Assembly (NCBI GenBank): GCA_032622095.1
Contig: CP136068.1
Span: 8,965,314 to 9,029,313 of the forward strand
Source of the DNA: Siphonodentalium dalli
Taxonomy: Eukaryota; Mollusca; Scaphopoda; Gadilida; Siphonodentaliidae
Length of the DNA stretch: 64,000 bases
Direction of reading: 5' to 3'
A program made the position numbers and the translations under genes. The notes beneath the pieces are model-generated. The model ran no database searches, was not told where the DNA came from, and saw nothing but the letters and a program-made list of their open reading frames with translations. How positions within the stretch are numbered: position 1 is the first letter of the stretch; every line of letters begins with the position of its first letter. Shown in pieces: positions 22,930 to 35,639 of the stretch.

Positions 22930-23849
22930 TTACCCCAGTCAGTTAGAATGTGTATATGTACATTGTCTATAATTGAATGTGATAGGGCTTTGCTTCTTGC
23001 TGTGATGGCACTCACCCCATACAAAGTAGGCAAGCATCTACTAAGTATAGGTATATATGAATATATTCACAAACTATACATACGCTATTCAGCAGCACTG
23101 TACCACATTACCAAATTGAGTTGCAGGAGTGGTTTGACATACCTTTCAACTCCTCCTGGTATCACTCACAAACTCCAAACTGTGGTATATTATTGATTTG
23201 GAGGGACACAAGCAGACTACAGATAACTAATATTGTCGAAGAATCCCTATGTGGTGTAAACATATCTATTTCTCTAAATCATGCACATTAATTAACAGAG
23301 TTGTGTAATATATATAAAGACAATTATTTTAGAGAATGGGATTTGGCAGAAAGTGTGACGCTTATATTAGCCATTTCCACATCTTTGTCATACACATGCG
23401 GTGGTGTCTTTATATTGCTTTTTCCTACTGTTCTTTTCCCAGTTAGATTTTGTTTTTATTTAAATTTTTCTATCTTATTATAAGTGTCAGTCGTCTGGGG
23501 CATAGACTGCCCAACAGTAACCTATAATAGTGGGTCACTGTTGGGCAGTCCACGCATCAGATGAACAGAATTGTTGCTACCATTTGTTTGTGACCTGACC
23601 ATTGACCTCACTCGAGCAGTTTCCAATAATCATAGCATAATTAACGTGTCAAGATCGATACGACAAGAGTGGTGTATCGTATGTATATACTTATTACGAG
23701 CAATTCCAGGTGGTCATGCCCGAAACCCGAAAATAGGAGATATGAGATATTTTCTATTTTTCTGAATTGTACTGTATATCTAATCACCTCGATGTGACAA
23801 TGTGCTTTTGTACACTCGTCTTGTTTCATTTATAGGCAGGAATTATCAT
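22930..23849. other. No gene seen
   Basis: Contains a small hairpin (GACTGCCCAACAGT and its inverse, about 23505-23551). Otherwise AT-rich intergenic sequence leading into the 3' tail of a retroelement. Confidence 0.35.
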
Positions 23850-24837
23850 TTATTTATCTGTATTTATTTATACTTATTCAAACTTATTTATACAGAGAGC
23901 GACTTAGGTAAAGTTCAATTTGAGAATCGTTTAGACAACAATATAAAATTTTGAACCCTCAGAAATATATCGATATTCTCTTCTAGTGATAGTTCGCTGT
24001 TTCCATGTAACAGGGTTGCTATGCCTGGTCGGGTTATTAATCCTGCAAAGCACCTATTTCTTTCAACAGAGAATCTGCGACAATAAAAAAGAAAATGTTC
24101 TGCCGTTTCTTCGGCACCACATATGCATAAAGTGCTATCTCTCAAATGATTACTGTGAAGATCATGATTTAAATTACTGCATTCCAGTCTTAGTCGACAA
24201 TGGCATATATGGCTTGCTCTCGTGTATGCGAATTCCAGATATCGAGGACGTTCTTTGATACCGTTATTCAGAAAGAAAAACTTTATAGTCTGAGAGTGTT
24301 TCACAGTTCCTCGCTTCTGGTTTTAACTTGTTCCAAAGATTGATTGATCGTGGAAGGAATGATTTCTGATAAGTAACTGAGTTGAAGAATGATACTCTAA
24401 GGTCATCTAATCTCGTGTCATATCCACTTGTACGCGATACTTTATTCGGAACAGCATTGTATAAGTAAGGGGGGGTGAGTTTTTTCGTCATTTTAAAATA
24501 TAGTACAAGTTTAGAATGTTCTCTCCGTTTTGATAATGTGTCGCACCCAACTTCTTGGAGAACTATGTCTTTATTACAACTTCAAGTCCCACCGGTTACT
24601 AGTCTAGCTGCTTCATATTGAATATCTTCTAAAGAATCAGCTTCTTCGCCTGTACAGTTATCCCATACTGAGGAATCATATTCCAAGACAGGTCGAATAT
24701 AAGACAAATAGATTCTTTCTAAAGTTCTTCTGTCAAGGATAAATTTATATTTCCTCAGTCGCTCGATTTTCAATATCTTCTATATGGTCTTTCCATTTTC
24801 CCTGCCGGTTGAATGTCAGACCCAAATGCTTATGTGT

Positions 24838-25415
24838 TTACACCTCATCTATGCTCTCGTTGACCATGTTTAACACTGATTGGTGTATGGGTATTTGTTT
24901 CCATGATACAAGCAAGGATTCTGTTTTCAATGGGTTGAATTTAACTGCCCAGGTCTTTGACCAGTTGAATATTTTGTGTAGGTCTGAATTTATCACCTCT
25001 GCAGCAATTATGGGACCTTCTATAGAAATATAAAGTGATGTATCACCCGCAAATAAACGTATGTTAAAGGTAATTCCATCGACAATGTCGTTTATATACA
25101 AGAGAAAGAGAAGAGGGCCGAGTATGGATCCTTGAGGCACTCCTGTTTTAACTTCTTTCCATGGAGAATTATAATTAGAAATTGTTACTCTTTGGTGTCT
25201 ATTTTCGAGATAATTTTCCAAGAGTTTTAAAATCTTCCCTGTTATACCCATTATTTTAAGCTTGAAAATGAGACCCCGGTGCCAAAATTTGTCAAACGCC
25301 TTTCTTATATCGCAGAATACACCCCTTAATTCCTTCCCGTCATCAAGGGCTGAGATAATATAATGATAAATATCAATTAATTGGAATACGGTGCTATCAT
25401 TCGGTGTAAATCCTG
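24838..25415 (-). pseudogene. RT domain, C-terminal part, catalytic box altered
   Basis: Open from the insertion point (SGFTPNDSTVFQL) through FCDIRKAFDKFWHRGL (first catalytic Asp), GVPQGSILGPLLFLLYINDI (finger/palm motif) and the catalytic box, which reads FAGD instead of FADD. The loss of one metal-binding Asp would by itself inactivate polymerisation. The end drifts into ESIDEV and TAA. Reverse transcriptase of this kind performs target-primed copying of the element RNA. Confidence 0.85.
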
Positions 25416-26154
25416 ACTTACTCTAGTAGCTGAGGGCGTTTTGTATGCACTTTTCTGTCCAGAGCAAAACTCTTCACGAATCCACTAATTGAAGGTACAC
25501 GAACAATATTTGGTTGGTGACACATTTCCCATTGAGGGCGAAATGGGTCAAATGGCCACGCCCCTTTTTGCGCGAAGTACTACCACCCGCCGTGACTATA
25601 TCTCCAGAACCGTTGGACATATGGGGTCGTGTGACCACTCAAAATGTGCAGAATGGCCACATTATGGGAGGTCAGTAATACATTTTCATATCCAAAAGTC
25701 AATGGGTTTTAAGATAATTGCCAAAAACCAAAAAAAAACAAAAAGTTTAAGGGCCCAATTTTGGGGTTCAGCACTTTTATCTCAAAGCTGAGCCCCCAAT
25801 TCATATTTTATTGATCTATATCCATCGGTGCCACATATAGGTATAATTTCTGTACCATTATTGGATGAGATTGACCTCCAAGGAGCTCTTGACCCTGAAA
25901 ATAAGGTTTTTGGATGGAATATATTGGTCGTAGAATGAAAAACAGATATTTTCCCAATAACAAAGATGTTGAGGAAATCATCAATTATACGGTATTTGAT
26001 CAGTAACCTAAAACTCCTACACAAAGGTTACCTATAATTTGAATATAGTTCATATTTTGTTATCTAGATTTCATGGCCTTTGATGTGAGATGGCTGCTAA
26101 AATGGTTATAAATGGAATGACATATATCACATTAGCAATATACTTGTAAATGAG

Positions 26155-26642
26155 TTAAAGGTACTCAACCCGATAAAACTCCTCTCAATTACTATTTCAA
26201 TGGCTTCGGGGGTCAAAAATATTTGATTCGAGTCGAGGAAGTCACCCATCAAAGCTCAGATTTGTTAGATATCGATTTTAGAAATCTATTATTTTTCATT
26301 ATCGGGAATTCTTCCTGGCCCAGAAGATAGTCAAAAATTCGTTATTATTACCCACTTGATTATAGAGTTATCCATCCTTGTCTGTTTGAATAGAATTTTG
26401 GCGTAATATCTCGAGCAGGTTACCAAATTGACGGCAGTTATAAGTACTCATCTCGAGAACATACGAATTTTCAAAAATCAATATCTAATAACTCTGAGCT
26501 TTGTTTGATGGGTTCCTCGACTCGAATCAAATATTTTTCACCCCCAAAGCCAAATAAATAGTAATATAGGACCCTCTGATCGGATTGTTGTTGTTGGAAT
26601 CTGTTGAGATGGGGACCCTCTTTACGGGTTGAGTACCTTTAA
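26155..26642. mobile_element. TTAA-flanked palindromic MITE, copy 1
   Basis: TTAA plus AGGTACTCAACCCG at the left and the inverse plus TTAA at the right. The 488-bp interior is an imperfect palindrome (for example TTTGATTCGAGTCGAGGAA and its inverse). A second copy in opposite orientation is at 31252-31738. TTAA targets suggest mobilisation by a piggyBac- or Kolobok-type transposase. Confidence 0.75.
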
Positions 26643-28870
26643 ATGTGTTATTTTCTTTAAACTTATGGGAGAACAGGGTGTTTTTATGGTATTCTAATGT
26701 TGAATTGAATTATACTCAGCCCACAAGTAGGTTTAGTAAATGTTGAGTTACTACAATTTGATCAATCAGTAGTCGAGCAGGTTGTGTCTTTATCAGTCCC
26801 ACATCAATTTTGATTGGCTGCATCACCATTTGGTATAAAGGTTCTACAATTTCCCTAACATGTACATTATTCTAGAACAAATAATGGCTAGCCTGGAGTG
26901 AGTTAGAAGAAAAATACAAGCATCAGTTGATATGCAGATATAAATACATACAAATCTACATTCTGCATGTAGCCATGCTATGCAATCCTCCCTCATGCTT
27001 CAACTTATCAAGGAAAAATGATCACATTACCAATGTCTATGATAGTCAGATGTTTTTGTAGATTTTGTAGATTTGTGGATGTTGTAGATTTTGTAGATTT
27101 GTGGATGTTGTAATGCAATATAGATCTCCATTATAGTTGCACAAATTTATTTTTCATTTCGTCCCTTTAAATTGACTTTTATTTTTTATGCATGTATATG
27201 TGCCACTCCAAAATGTTAGTAAAAGTACTGTAAACCGTTTGGTTTGATGTTATAGGCACAGGAGATATATATATATATACTTTACATGTCAAATATTGTG
27301 AACCCTGCAGGTACATTTATGTGTGTCAGTCGCCTTATGTGTGTGATGTACAAGCAGTAACTACATGTATATTCTAGTGAAATTTATGGTCTGCACTATT
27401 TCAAAAACATGCTGTGGCCATGCCTACATATACATATGTACACTGATTCAAACACAATGATTGTCAGGTTATAATCTATGTTTGAGGAAAGATACTATGT
27501 ATTTTTCATTTGTGTTGCATTTTTCAATATTAATGGGTCCCAGGAGTCCAGATGTTACTAGTGCAGAGCCCATTTAATGTTCATGAAACTTGTGGACTTC
27601 ATGTCTATACTCCTAAATAAACATGACCCTGAGTCTTATCAGACCAAGACGGTATTGTGTAGGTTTTACTAGAATTATATTTAGAAAAGACTCAACCATT
27701 ATTTTTCCACTGCCCTTATCACAATATATTCATTTGGCAGTATTCATCCCAAGTATAGTGGTGATGCTAATACATTTGGTATGATATTCAGGTAGAGCAA
27801 AGCGATCTGAACGAATCGAGGATAAGCCATGTGTAGAAAACATTAAAAAACATGTACATGTATATTGTGAAATATTTTAATAATGGGTGCTGGTTTTTAC
27901 AAACTGGCCATAATTGAGATGACTATTCCTGTTTACCAAACATCAGCGTACACAATAAAATTTTGAAGTATATATGTTCTTGAATGTTGCATACAGACAC
28001 TGACTTTTGCACAAATTCCTCGGGTTAGCCAAACAATGCAAAAATAACCAACTTTAGGTAAAATGATGGTACTTGACAGAATTGCTTTGACCTACGAACA
28101 TATCAATCCAGCAGTACCCATCAGCATAATATAAAATTAGCAGGACCACTTAACCTGAGGTGGTATTGAAAATGAAAATATCGTTAAAGTTAAGTTATGA
28201 GGGCTATTAGCTATTATGAAGAATTATGTTAGTGAAATTATAGACTCTCATCTTCTCCAACCTGCAAGTGATGCAACTATCATGGCCAATCAAAACTAAT
28301 GTGGGACTGACAAAGGCTCATTCTACTATTGATTGAATAGTGATCATTCCATCATTTCCTAAAACTTTTTGTGAGATGAGGTGTCCTTTTGTAAGAATTG
28401 ATTACTTCTGAAATATATACTGGTATATATGGTCATCTCCCATCTGATTACAACATGTTTTACTATGCCCAGGTGCAATACCCATTTTAGGATCGCAACA
28501 TGTGGCTGCTGCATGAAGCAAACAGCTGGTCATTCCACTTAGTAAAAGTGTTTAGCATGTTTCATATCTTGGTCACTTAAGTCAGATCAGCTGTTAAATG
28601 TTGATAACAAATTTTGAAAACCTGTTTTGTTCAATCTGTACATTTCTGTTGATTAGAGCACAATTGTTACCTGATTTTTGATAAAGCACACCAGTTTCCA
28701 AGGCATGTTCAGTCATGAAGAGCTCACGTTGTGTGTCGGGATCAACACATCCTCAGCTGCAATTTCCAGCTAATCCCATTGTGTGTGGTCAATTGTGCTC
28801 TTAAGTCGATCAGAGAATTCGGATAGTTCTTTAAAAAGTGTCATACATATGTTGTGGCTTTGGTGGTATT
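26643..28870. other. Interior of the 4-kb element; nothing coding seen
   Basis: AT-rich, no long open frame. It has a 24-bp direct duplication (TTTGTAGATTTGTGGATGTT, about 27060-27110) and a short TA run (27267-27278). The inner flanks carry inverted words (AATTTTGATTGGCTGCATCA near 26810 against related sequence near 28290), suggesting a further imperfect palindrome. Confidence 0.4.
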
Positions 28871-29457
28871 GTATACTTGTGGTGCGTAACATGCTGAAAT
28901 CGGTTTTTGGCAATTATCTTAAAAACCATTGACTTTTGGATATGAAAATGTATTACTGACCCCCCATAATGTGGATTTTCAGGGTCAAGAGCTCCTTGGA
29001 GTTCAATCCCATCCGATAATGGTACAGAAATTATACCTATATGTGGCACCGATGGATATAGATCAATAAAATTCGAATTGGGGGCTCAGCTTTGAGATAA
29101 AAGTGCTGAACCCCAAAATTGGGCCCTCAAAATGGATTTTTTTTGGTTTTGGCAATTATCTTAAAACCCATTGACTTTTGGATATGAAAATGTGTTACTG
29201 ACCCCACATAATGTGGCCATTCTGCACATTTTGAGTGGTCACACGACCCCCTATGTCCAACGGTTCTGGAGATATAGTCACGGTGGGTGGTAGTACTTCG
29301 CGCAAAAAGGGGCGTGGCCATTTGACCCATTTCGCCCTCAATGGGAAATGTGTCACCAACCAAATATTGTTCGTGTACCTTCAATTAGTGGATTCGTGAA
29401 GAGTTTTGCTCTGGACATAAAAGTGCATACAAAACGCCCTCAGCTACTAGAGTAACT

Positions 29458-30850
29458 GTAGGTCGCTTAAAAGCTTATTCGTTTGGAGGTATTTTGATAT
29501 ATGATAGAACAGGCATTTTTCAAAAACCTTAGAAAGACAACCAATTTTTCCATACTGGTGTTATCAATGAAAATCTTGAAAGCAAATGCTAGTGGTTTGG
29601 CTAGCGATATAGAACATTTATTTTAAACGTTGGGACTAATACCGTCGTAACCGGCAGCTTTATATGTTTTGATTGAGTTTAAACTTTCTAGTACACTTTC
29701 ATATGTTATTTCAATTTCGTCTAGGCGTTCATTCGTCAACCAATCAAAGAGGGGTAGCTCTAACTTATCTTCATCGGGTATGGAGGATATTAATTTTACA
29801 AAAGTAATTATTTAATAAATGTGCCTTTTCATATTGTCCGGTTATTATAATCTGGTCTGTTTTTAGGGCTGGTATTGGCTTAGATTCCGGTTTAAGGAGG
29901 TGGTTTAATGTTTTCCACCAGAGTGAGGAATCAGTGAAACAACTACCCAGTATTGAATGCGTTTTATCCAGAGACTTTTGCTTGGAACGTCTAATTTTTG
30001 TTATAATTTCATTTCTTTTCTTTTTATAATTATCCCACGCTTCGACGGTACCTTTTTTTGGCCAAATTGTACAAACGTTTCCTTTGTCTCATAAGTTTAC
30101 GTAGTTCACATGTTAACCATTCAGGCTCATTTTGTCGAATTGGTACATGTTTGTTTGGTATATATAGGTTCGGGTGTCTATTGTTTTTTCGTTAGAACTT
30201 CTGCTATTTCTTCAGATCGAATTGCTGAGAGATCACTCTTAAAGTCCCACGCATTAAACGCATTATTCATTGTGGAGTAATCGCTCGATTATAATCCCAT
30301 ATCCTCCATTCGATTCAACAATGTCAGGGTTGTTTGTGAAATATAAGTCTATAAGAGAAGAAGAACTGTTTAACATATTTAATTGGTTTAGTTTATAATG
30401 GTATTTGGTTTGAGTTAAAATCCCCAGTAATTATTATATGTGGGATATTAGAACGATCGCCCAATGACATGTCAATATTTGTGAATATTTTTCCCATGAA
30501 CGTATTGGTGTATTGGGTGGTCTACAAAACGTGCCAAGCAAAAACTTATTTGTGGAGGTCGATACCTCTAGACATACGCTCTCTATGTCAGGGATTTCGA
30601 TGTCAGTACGTCCTTTGATGCAAAATTAATCCCTTACATATACAGCAATACCACTACACAGCGTTAGACGGTCTCTCCTTTGTGGAGTATGGAATCCCCT
30701 TATTGACAATTCGTTATCGGAATTTGCATTTGAGTGCCATGTTTCCGTAAATGAAATAATATCAAAATTTCTGGCTTCTGCAGTATGTACATATTTTCGG
30801 TGCCAAACTTTTAATATTTAAACATAAGGGTCAATACGTGATTGTCTACG
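29458..30850 (-). pseudogene. Endonuclease and N-terminal RT part of the split retroelement
   Basis: Broken frames on the - strand show endonuclease landmarks: FDIISFTETW near 30765, a segment around FCRPPNTPIRSWEKY near 30510, and an RT start with a KAAGYDGI motif near 29655. It ends in LLSDLQ at the insertion. No single frame spans it, so several indels have accumulated. APE-type endonucleases nick the target DNA for reverse transcription. Confidence 0.65.
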
Positions 30851-31251
30851 TTGCTTTCTGTCGGACTCGGGTTCTTTTCTATGTCAATGCTCGGTTTAAA
30901 ATAGATGATAATTCCTCAGTCACCCATCTTCCAACTTCAGTCAGCGAATTCGTTATGTTTGACACGTGTCGTACAACAAATTTGTATAACGAAACTTTTC
31001 TGCGTGAATATTTACTCTCAAATGCTACATTTCGCAATTTAGCGTGAAACGTGGCTTGAATAATATTTCCAACAAATCTTTCGAAAACAGAATCGACATA
31101 CGAATCAGTTGACATCCCAGCCTTTTAAAATAATATCGTGGCAGAATGCGGTCGGATTTCAACATGTAGTATTTCAACACTATGACTAGTGCTATATGTG
31201 TAGGAATCCCCAGTTTTCCGATCGTGAGATATGACAGGTATGACAAAATGT

Positions 31252-31738
31252 TTAAAGGTACTCAACCCGTAAAGAGGGTTCCCATCTCAACAGATTCCAA
31301 CAACAACAATCCGATCAGAGGGTCCTATATTACTATTTCTTTGGCTTTGGGATAAAAAATATTTGATTCGAGTCGAGGAACCCATCAAACAAAGCTCAGA
31401 GTTATTAGATATTGATTTTTGAAAATGCTTATGTTCTCGAGATGAGTACCAATAACTGCCGTCAATTTGGTAACCTGCTCGAGATTTTACGCCAAAATTC
31501 TATTCAAACAGACAAGGATGGATAACTCTATAATCAAGTGGGTAATAATAACGAATTTTTTACTGTCTTCTGGGCCAGAACGAATTCCCGATAATGAAAA
31601 ATAATAGATTTCTAAATTCGATATCTAACAAATCTGAGCTTTGATGGGTGACTTCCTCGACTCGAATCAAATAGTTTTGACCCCCGAAGCCATTGAAATA
31701 GTAATTGAGAGGAGTTTTATCGGGTTGAGTACCGTTAA
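31252..31738. mobile_element. TTAA-flanked palindromic MITE, copy 2
   Basis: Same family as 26155-26642 in inverse orientation: starts TTAAAGGTACTCAACCCG and ends CGGGTTGAGTACCGTTAA. 487 bp, few differences from copy 1, one in the right terminal repeat. Confidence 0.75.
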
Positions 31739-32960
31739 TGTGCTCAATCCATCAAGTGGTTTTTCTTTTGTCCATCTCAAAGCTCTTGAGTAGTACATGC
31801 CGATTCTTGCCCTATGTGATACTAAATCAATCATTTGAATGTGAACATAACACCGACATTCGATACCAGAAGTACACAAAAAAGACAAAAATCGACATGT
31901 ACCAACATAGGTTCACATTTTAGGCGGGGTGGTCAGGTCAGCATTAATTTCAGGCATCTTTGAAAAGTTAAAGTTGTTGTGCCTCGGCACAAAGTTCAGA
32001 CTACAATGGGAATTAAAATGTGCATACTTGAGAAATAATAAAATTCCCTATGTATTGAGGGAATGTTAAGATTACTTATTATCTGAACATTTCCTGTGAG
32101 ATAACTGCCCATCAATGTAGATCATGTCACGAATCTCTACTATGGCTAACGTCCGTAGAGATCATATTCCACCAGTACACAACCTGAGAACTTTTTGAAA
32201 GGTTTGAAAGTTTTGAAAGGGAATCTTATAAAGCGAAAAATAACGCAAGTCATATATTTCTTAGTTATTATCGGTTCCTGAATCATGTATTTCACTGTAG
32301 GTGAAGGTCCCAACTCGAAATTTCACGATTTAAGTGACTTTGTCCGCGATTTTGTTTTGCGTCTCTTACAAATATCGAATTTTTCCTGGGTAATTAATTA
32401 AATGTTTATCGCGATATCGGCTCGCAAAATTCACAGAAAAGCATGCAATCTCAAAGCTGGGACCACCCCCTAATGTGAAGTAGATTATTGAGGAACATGG
32501 ATTAACAAAGACATATATTCTCTGTCTTGTTTGTTCCATAATATAAAGTTGCATGCCAGAAGGGTAAGACTAAGAACATTAAAAAGTTCCCAGGTTTTGC
32601 ACTTGTGGAATATGATATCTACGGGAGTTAGCCAGAGTGGAGATCCATGACATGGTATACCCGTCAATGATGCTTTAGGATAGACAGCATTAAATGTTAG
32701 ACACCATATAACCACAGTTTGTACATTTTCTATGTCAGACAATAAGTAGATCGGACCAATGAGCCCATTACTATGAGGATTTTATTGCTAGATATCGCAT
32801 TTCAAACGAGGAAGATCTAATGCGTTTTGAATTTCTGTCAGCCTAGCAATAATTCCAATGGACGCCTCCTATGAGAGTGTTCGTGATTCCGTCGCCCAAA
32901 AGGAGTAGATAACAAAGAGCGTTCACAATGATCAGCTTTTGTTGTCCTTTTCGACGTATT
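31739..32960. other. No gene seen
   Basis: AT-rich. The - strand frame 32485-32742 has no recognisable motif. Nothing repetitive stands out by eye. Confidence 0.3.
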
Positions 32961-32966
32961 GCTTAA

Positions 32967-34460
32967 TAGTCCATGAGCCAGGCTCCCCAAAAATGGAAAG
33001 TGGTACCAATTTGGTGGGCAAATTCTACCGAAAGTTTTCTGAAAGCCCATAGTCTGAAGTTTATGTCAGTTCTGGGACACACGGGGGCAGTGTAGCTTAG
33101 TGTGGAAAATGTGTGTTTCCATGGCAACGGAGTGTGTTTTTGGCCTATATGAAACATATGCCTATAATGGTCTATACCAAGAAAGTTTAATGCAGTAACT
33201 CTATCTTGGCATTGCTATGGGGTGCTATCCTTTGTGGGCTTTCATTTGACACTGGATATTTCACCCCTATATGTCAAGGTCATATACAAAAGTCAAGGTC
33301 ATTGACCAAAATAATAGCTTTTTTCATATCGGGTCATACATTTTCTACCCACTGAGTTTATATATCAGTTTTGAATACGTTATCTTTACTAGGAAATAAT
33401 CTAGAGAATATAGGCTACACGGAGAACTGCGTTATGGTTGCAACTGACAAGCCAGTCATGAGATAACGACCTCTAAATTTTGTGGCCATTTTCCAAAATA
33501 GGTCAAAATCAGTTATTTCCCAAGATATCGTGCGTTTGTGTATATTATAGAGTTATTTACTTATCTGGTGCCCGTTAGGGGTTGTATTGTGAATTTATTG
33601 ACTAAAGCACGAAACTTAAACAAATATATACTTAGTTATAGGGCAAACTTTTTGGAGGGCGTGCCCAGGTGGGGGTGGTTTCAAATGTCATTATAAACCC
33701 AGGTTTCCATGACAACAACACCATATATTTGAAGAAATTTTTTTTAAATGCCGCTTTTGAGAATCAACGAACCTTGTTTTTTTGTATGGCACATTTTAGT
33801 CTCATTTTAATCTGCATTTTAAGTACTACCTTGTTGTTGTAATTGATTGTGACAGTACATGAGCGACGATGCATTACCATCAAGACCAAAATAACTGCAA
33901 TTTTGTGACTTTAGTAACTAAATCATGAAACTTCACATATGTGTTGCGTAGTTATAACGGGCACTTTTGGGGGATGCCCAGTGAGAGGTCTGACAAACTG
34001 TCGAGATCAAATCTGGTTTCCGTGGCACCGGCATCAAATATTATTATTGAAAATCCAAAGTTCTGCAGGAAACCTGAGCCTAATTTTGTTTGAAGAAATG
34101 ATGTGAACTCATATTGCCATTAAGGATCCATCAATGGACTGAGCTATATGCCTTATAGGGTCAAGGACAATTGCTACAGTCAATGCCATTGGACAAAGGT
34201 AATATTTGGTATATTTTTTATAATTTGGCTCATAATCCACTACCTCTAGTAGGTTAGTCATAAAAGCAATTCCCATCATCATGCATAACTTTGTGGTATT
34301 ACATAACTCATGATACATTACCCTTGAGATACAATCAGAACAAAATAAACACGATTTGTGATATTAACTAAAGCACGATACTTCACTTATGTTTCTTGGT
34401 TATAGTGGAAACCGTTTAGAGGGGGCCGTTCCTAGGTGAGGGGTCATATATCCAGATAAA
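32967..34460. repeat. Repeat block with inverted partner at 39.26-39.84 kb
   Basis: 32967-33550 is an inverted, diverged copy of 39838-39255 (shared words include CATATCGGGTCATACATTTT and CTACACTGCCACAGTG in inverse). After it, three degenerate units each start with TAAAGCACGAAACTT or TAAATCATGAAACTT, followed by GTTATAG and GGGTGCCCA-like words (about 33600, 33920, 34370). No coding frame. Confidence 0.6.
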
Positions 34461-35170
34461 ATATAGTTCCCATGTCAATGACATTACCTATTTGCGGAAC
34501 AGTTGAAAAAGCAAAAGCTTACACTGGACAATATGACGAGCCTTGTATTTATACAGATACAAAGTCACGATCAAACCCGACTTAAGGGTTTTTCACACCT
34601 GAGCTATCTTAGAAAGTAGAAAGTCCACACGGACATATATATATAGAAAACTTGTTAATTGTTAACCCTTTGAACCCGATACGCTAAATATTAGCGTAAC
34701 TCCTATTTTACGTTAACCCGTTACGCTAATATATTAGCGTACACACTATTAGCGTAGAGACAAGTGTTTAGTCATCTTTGTTTTCATGTCCCAAAAACCA
34801 CTCTCAGAGGATGATGTGTTCAAATTAGCTATCGCAACACCACGTACTGCATAAAAATAATCTGTCTCTCTTTCTCTCACACAAACAAACACACCCACAA
34901 ACACACCCTCGCACCCTCCCCTCGCACATGTCATAAACAGAGAATATATAGCAATATTGTAGTATCACTGTTATGTTAGAAAATGCATTCATATGCATGT
35001 TCAGCAGAAAATATATTATGTTCATAAGTCCTATTAATGCCGATTATTCCAGTTATAAATTCACACTGCAAGATAATGATACAAATTATTTTGTTATTAG
35101 AGAAAATGTTGCCATACTGCTATGTAGATTAAATGCTTCCGATCTGGGTGTGCATGCGTCGGTATGAGGC
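34461..35170. other. Intergenic; small palindrome cluster and CA-rich tract
   Basis: At 34665-34760 TTAACCCTTTGAACCCGATA is followed by three ACGCTAA/TTAGCGT inverted motifs, including the perfect TACGCTAATATATTAGCGTA. The TTAACCCTTTGA start resembles a piggyBac-type end without a partner. A CACA/CTCT-rich tract lies at 34862-34925. Confidence 0.45.
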
Positions 35171-35174
35171 TGAT

Positions 35175-35290
35175 ACTGATGCCCTGCGCGCATGCATACG
35201 GACCCTGCCATTTATACGGACCACCGAATGTTACGGACCCTGGCCTTATACGAACCTCGGCTTATACGGACCCCATACTGATATGGACCC
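35175..35290. repeat. Short TATACGGACC minisatellite
   Basis: Five to six imperfect units of about 20-25 bp ending in ACGGACCC or its variants (CATACGGACCCTGCC, TATACGGACCACCG, TTACGGACCCTGGC, TATACGGACCCCATA). Confidence 0.65.
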
Positions 35291-35639
35291 CAATTAAAAC
35301 ATGCAATTTTATTTATATTTTACTTTATTTAAATATATTAACATAACAATTTAGGCCTGTGATTGAAGCGGTACAATATAATGACATAGCTGGTTTTATC
35401 TAGTATCTGAATATGTTCGAATATCTTTATGACTAATAGAGCTAATAATTACCAGAAATGTAACGGTGTGGTTTATAAAACTACAGTAGCAAAGGTTCTC
35501 TATTTTGATGGCGCGGATGGGGTTCGGGGCTCTTTACAAAAAATAATAAAAGAAATATTTTGACGTTGGTTACCACAAAACATGTATATACACATCGTGA
35601 CAGAGTGAATACAAGTGTATCAGACATGTATAAGACATA

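Larger units (their letters stand above)
25419..29454. mobile_element. 4.0-kb long-TIR DNA element, 3-bp duplication
   Basis: Ends TACTCTAGTAGCTGAGGGCG with inverted copies continuing about 480 bp (25419-25905 against 29454-28975, allowing a short internal duplication in the right arm). It is flanked by ACT (25416-25418, 29455-29457). Removing the element and one ACT rejoins the RT frame exactly. The interior (25.9-28.9 kb) has no long frame, so it is non-autonomous. Three-bp duplications occur in CACTA, PIF/Harbinger and Academ groups, but the termini match none that I can name. Confidence 0.8.
23850..31050 (-). mobile_element. Degenerate CR1/Jockey-type non-LTR retrotransposon, split by a 4-kb insert
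   Basis: Read 5' to 3' on the - strand: endonuclease-like sequence (about 30840-29900), RT (about 29700-29458 and 25415-24838), a post-RT region (24773-24264) and a Cys-rich C-terminal segment (24304-23915, CICGAEETAEHFLFYCRRF). An AAATA-rich tail follows near 23885-23850. The insert at 25419-29454 cuts the RT domain. Frameshifts elsewhere make it inactive. The 5' limit is uncertain; a TTAA-flanked MITE abuts at 31252. Confidence 0.8.
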
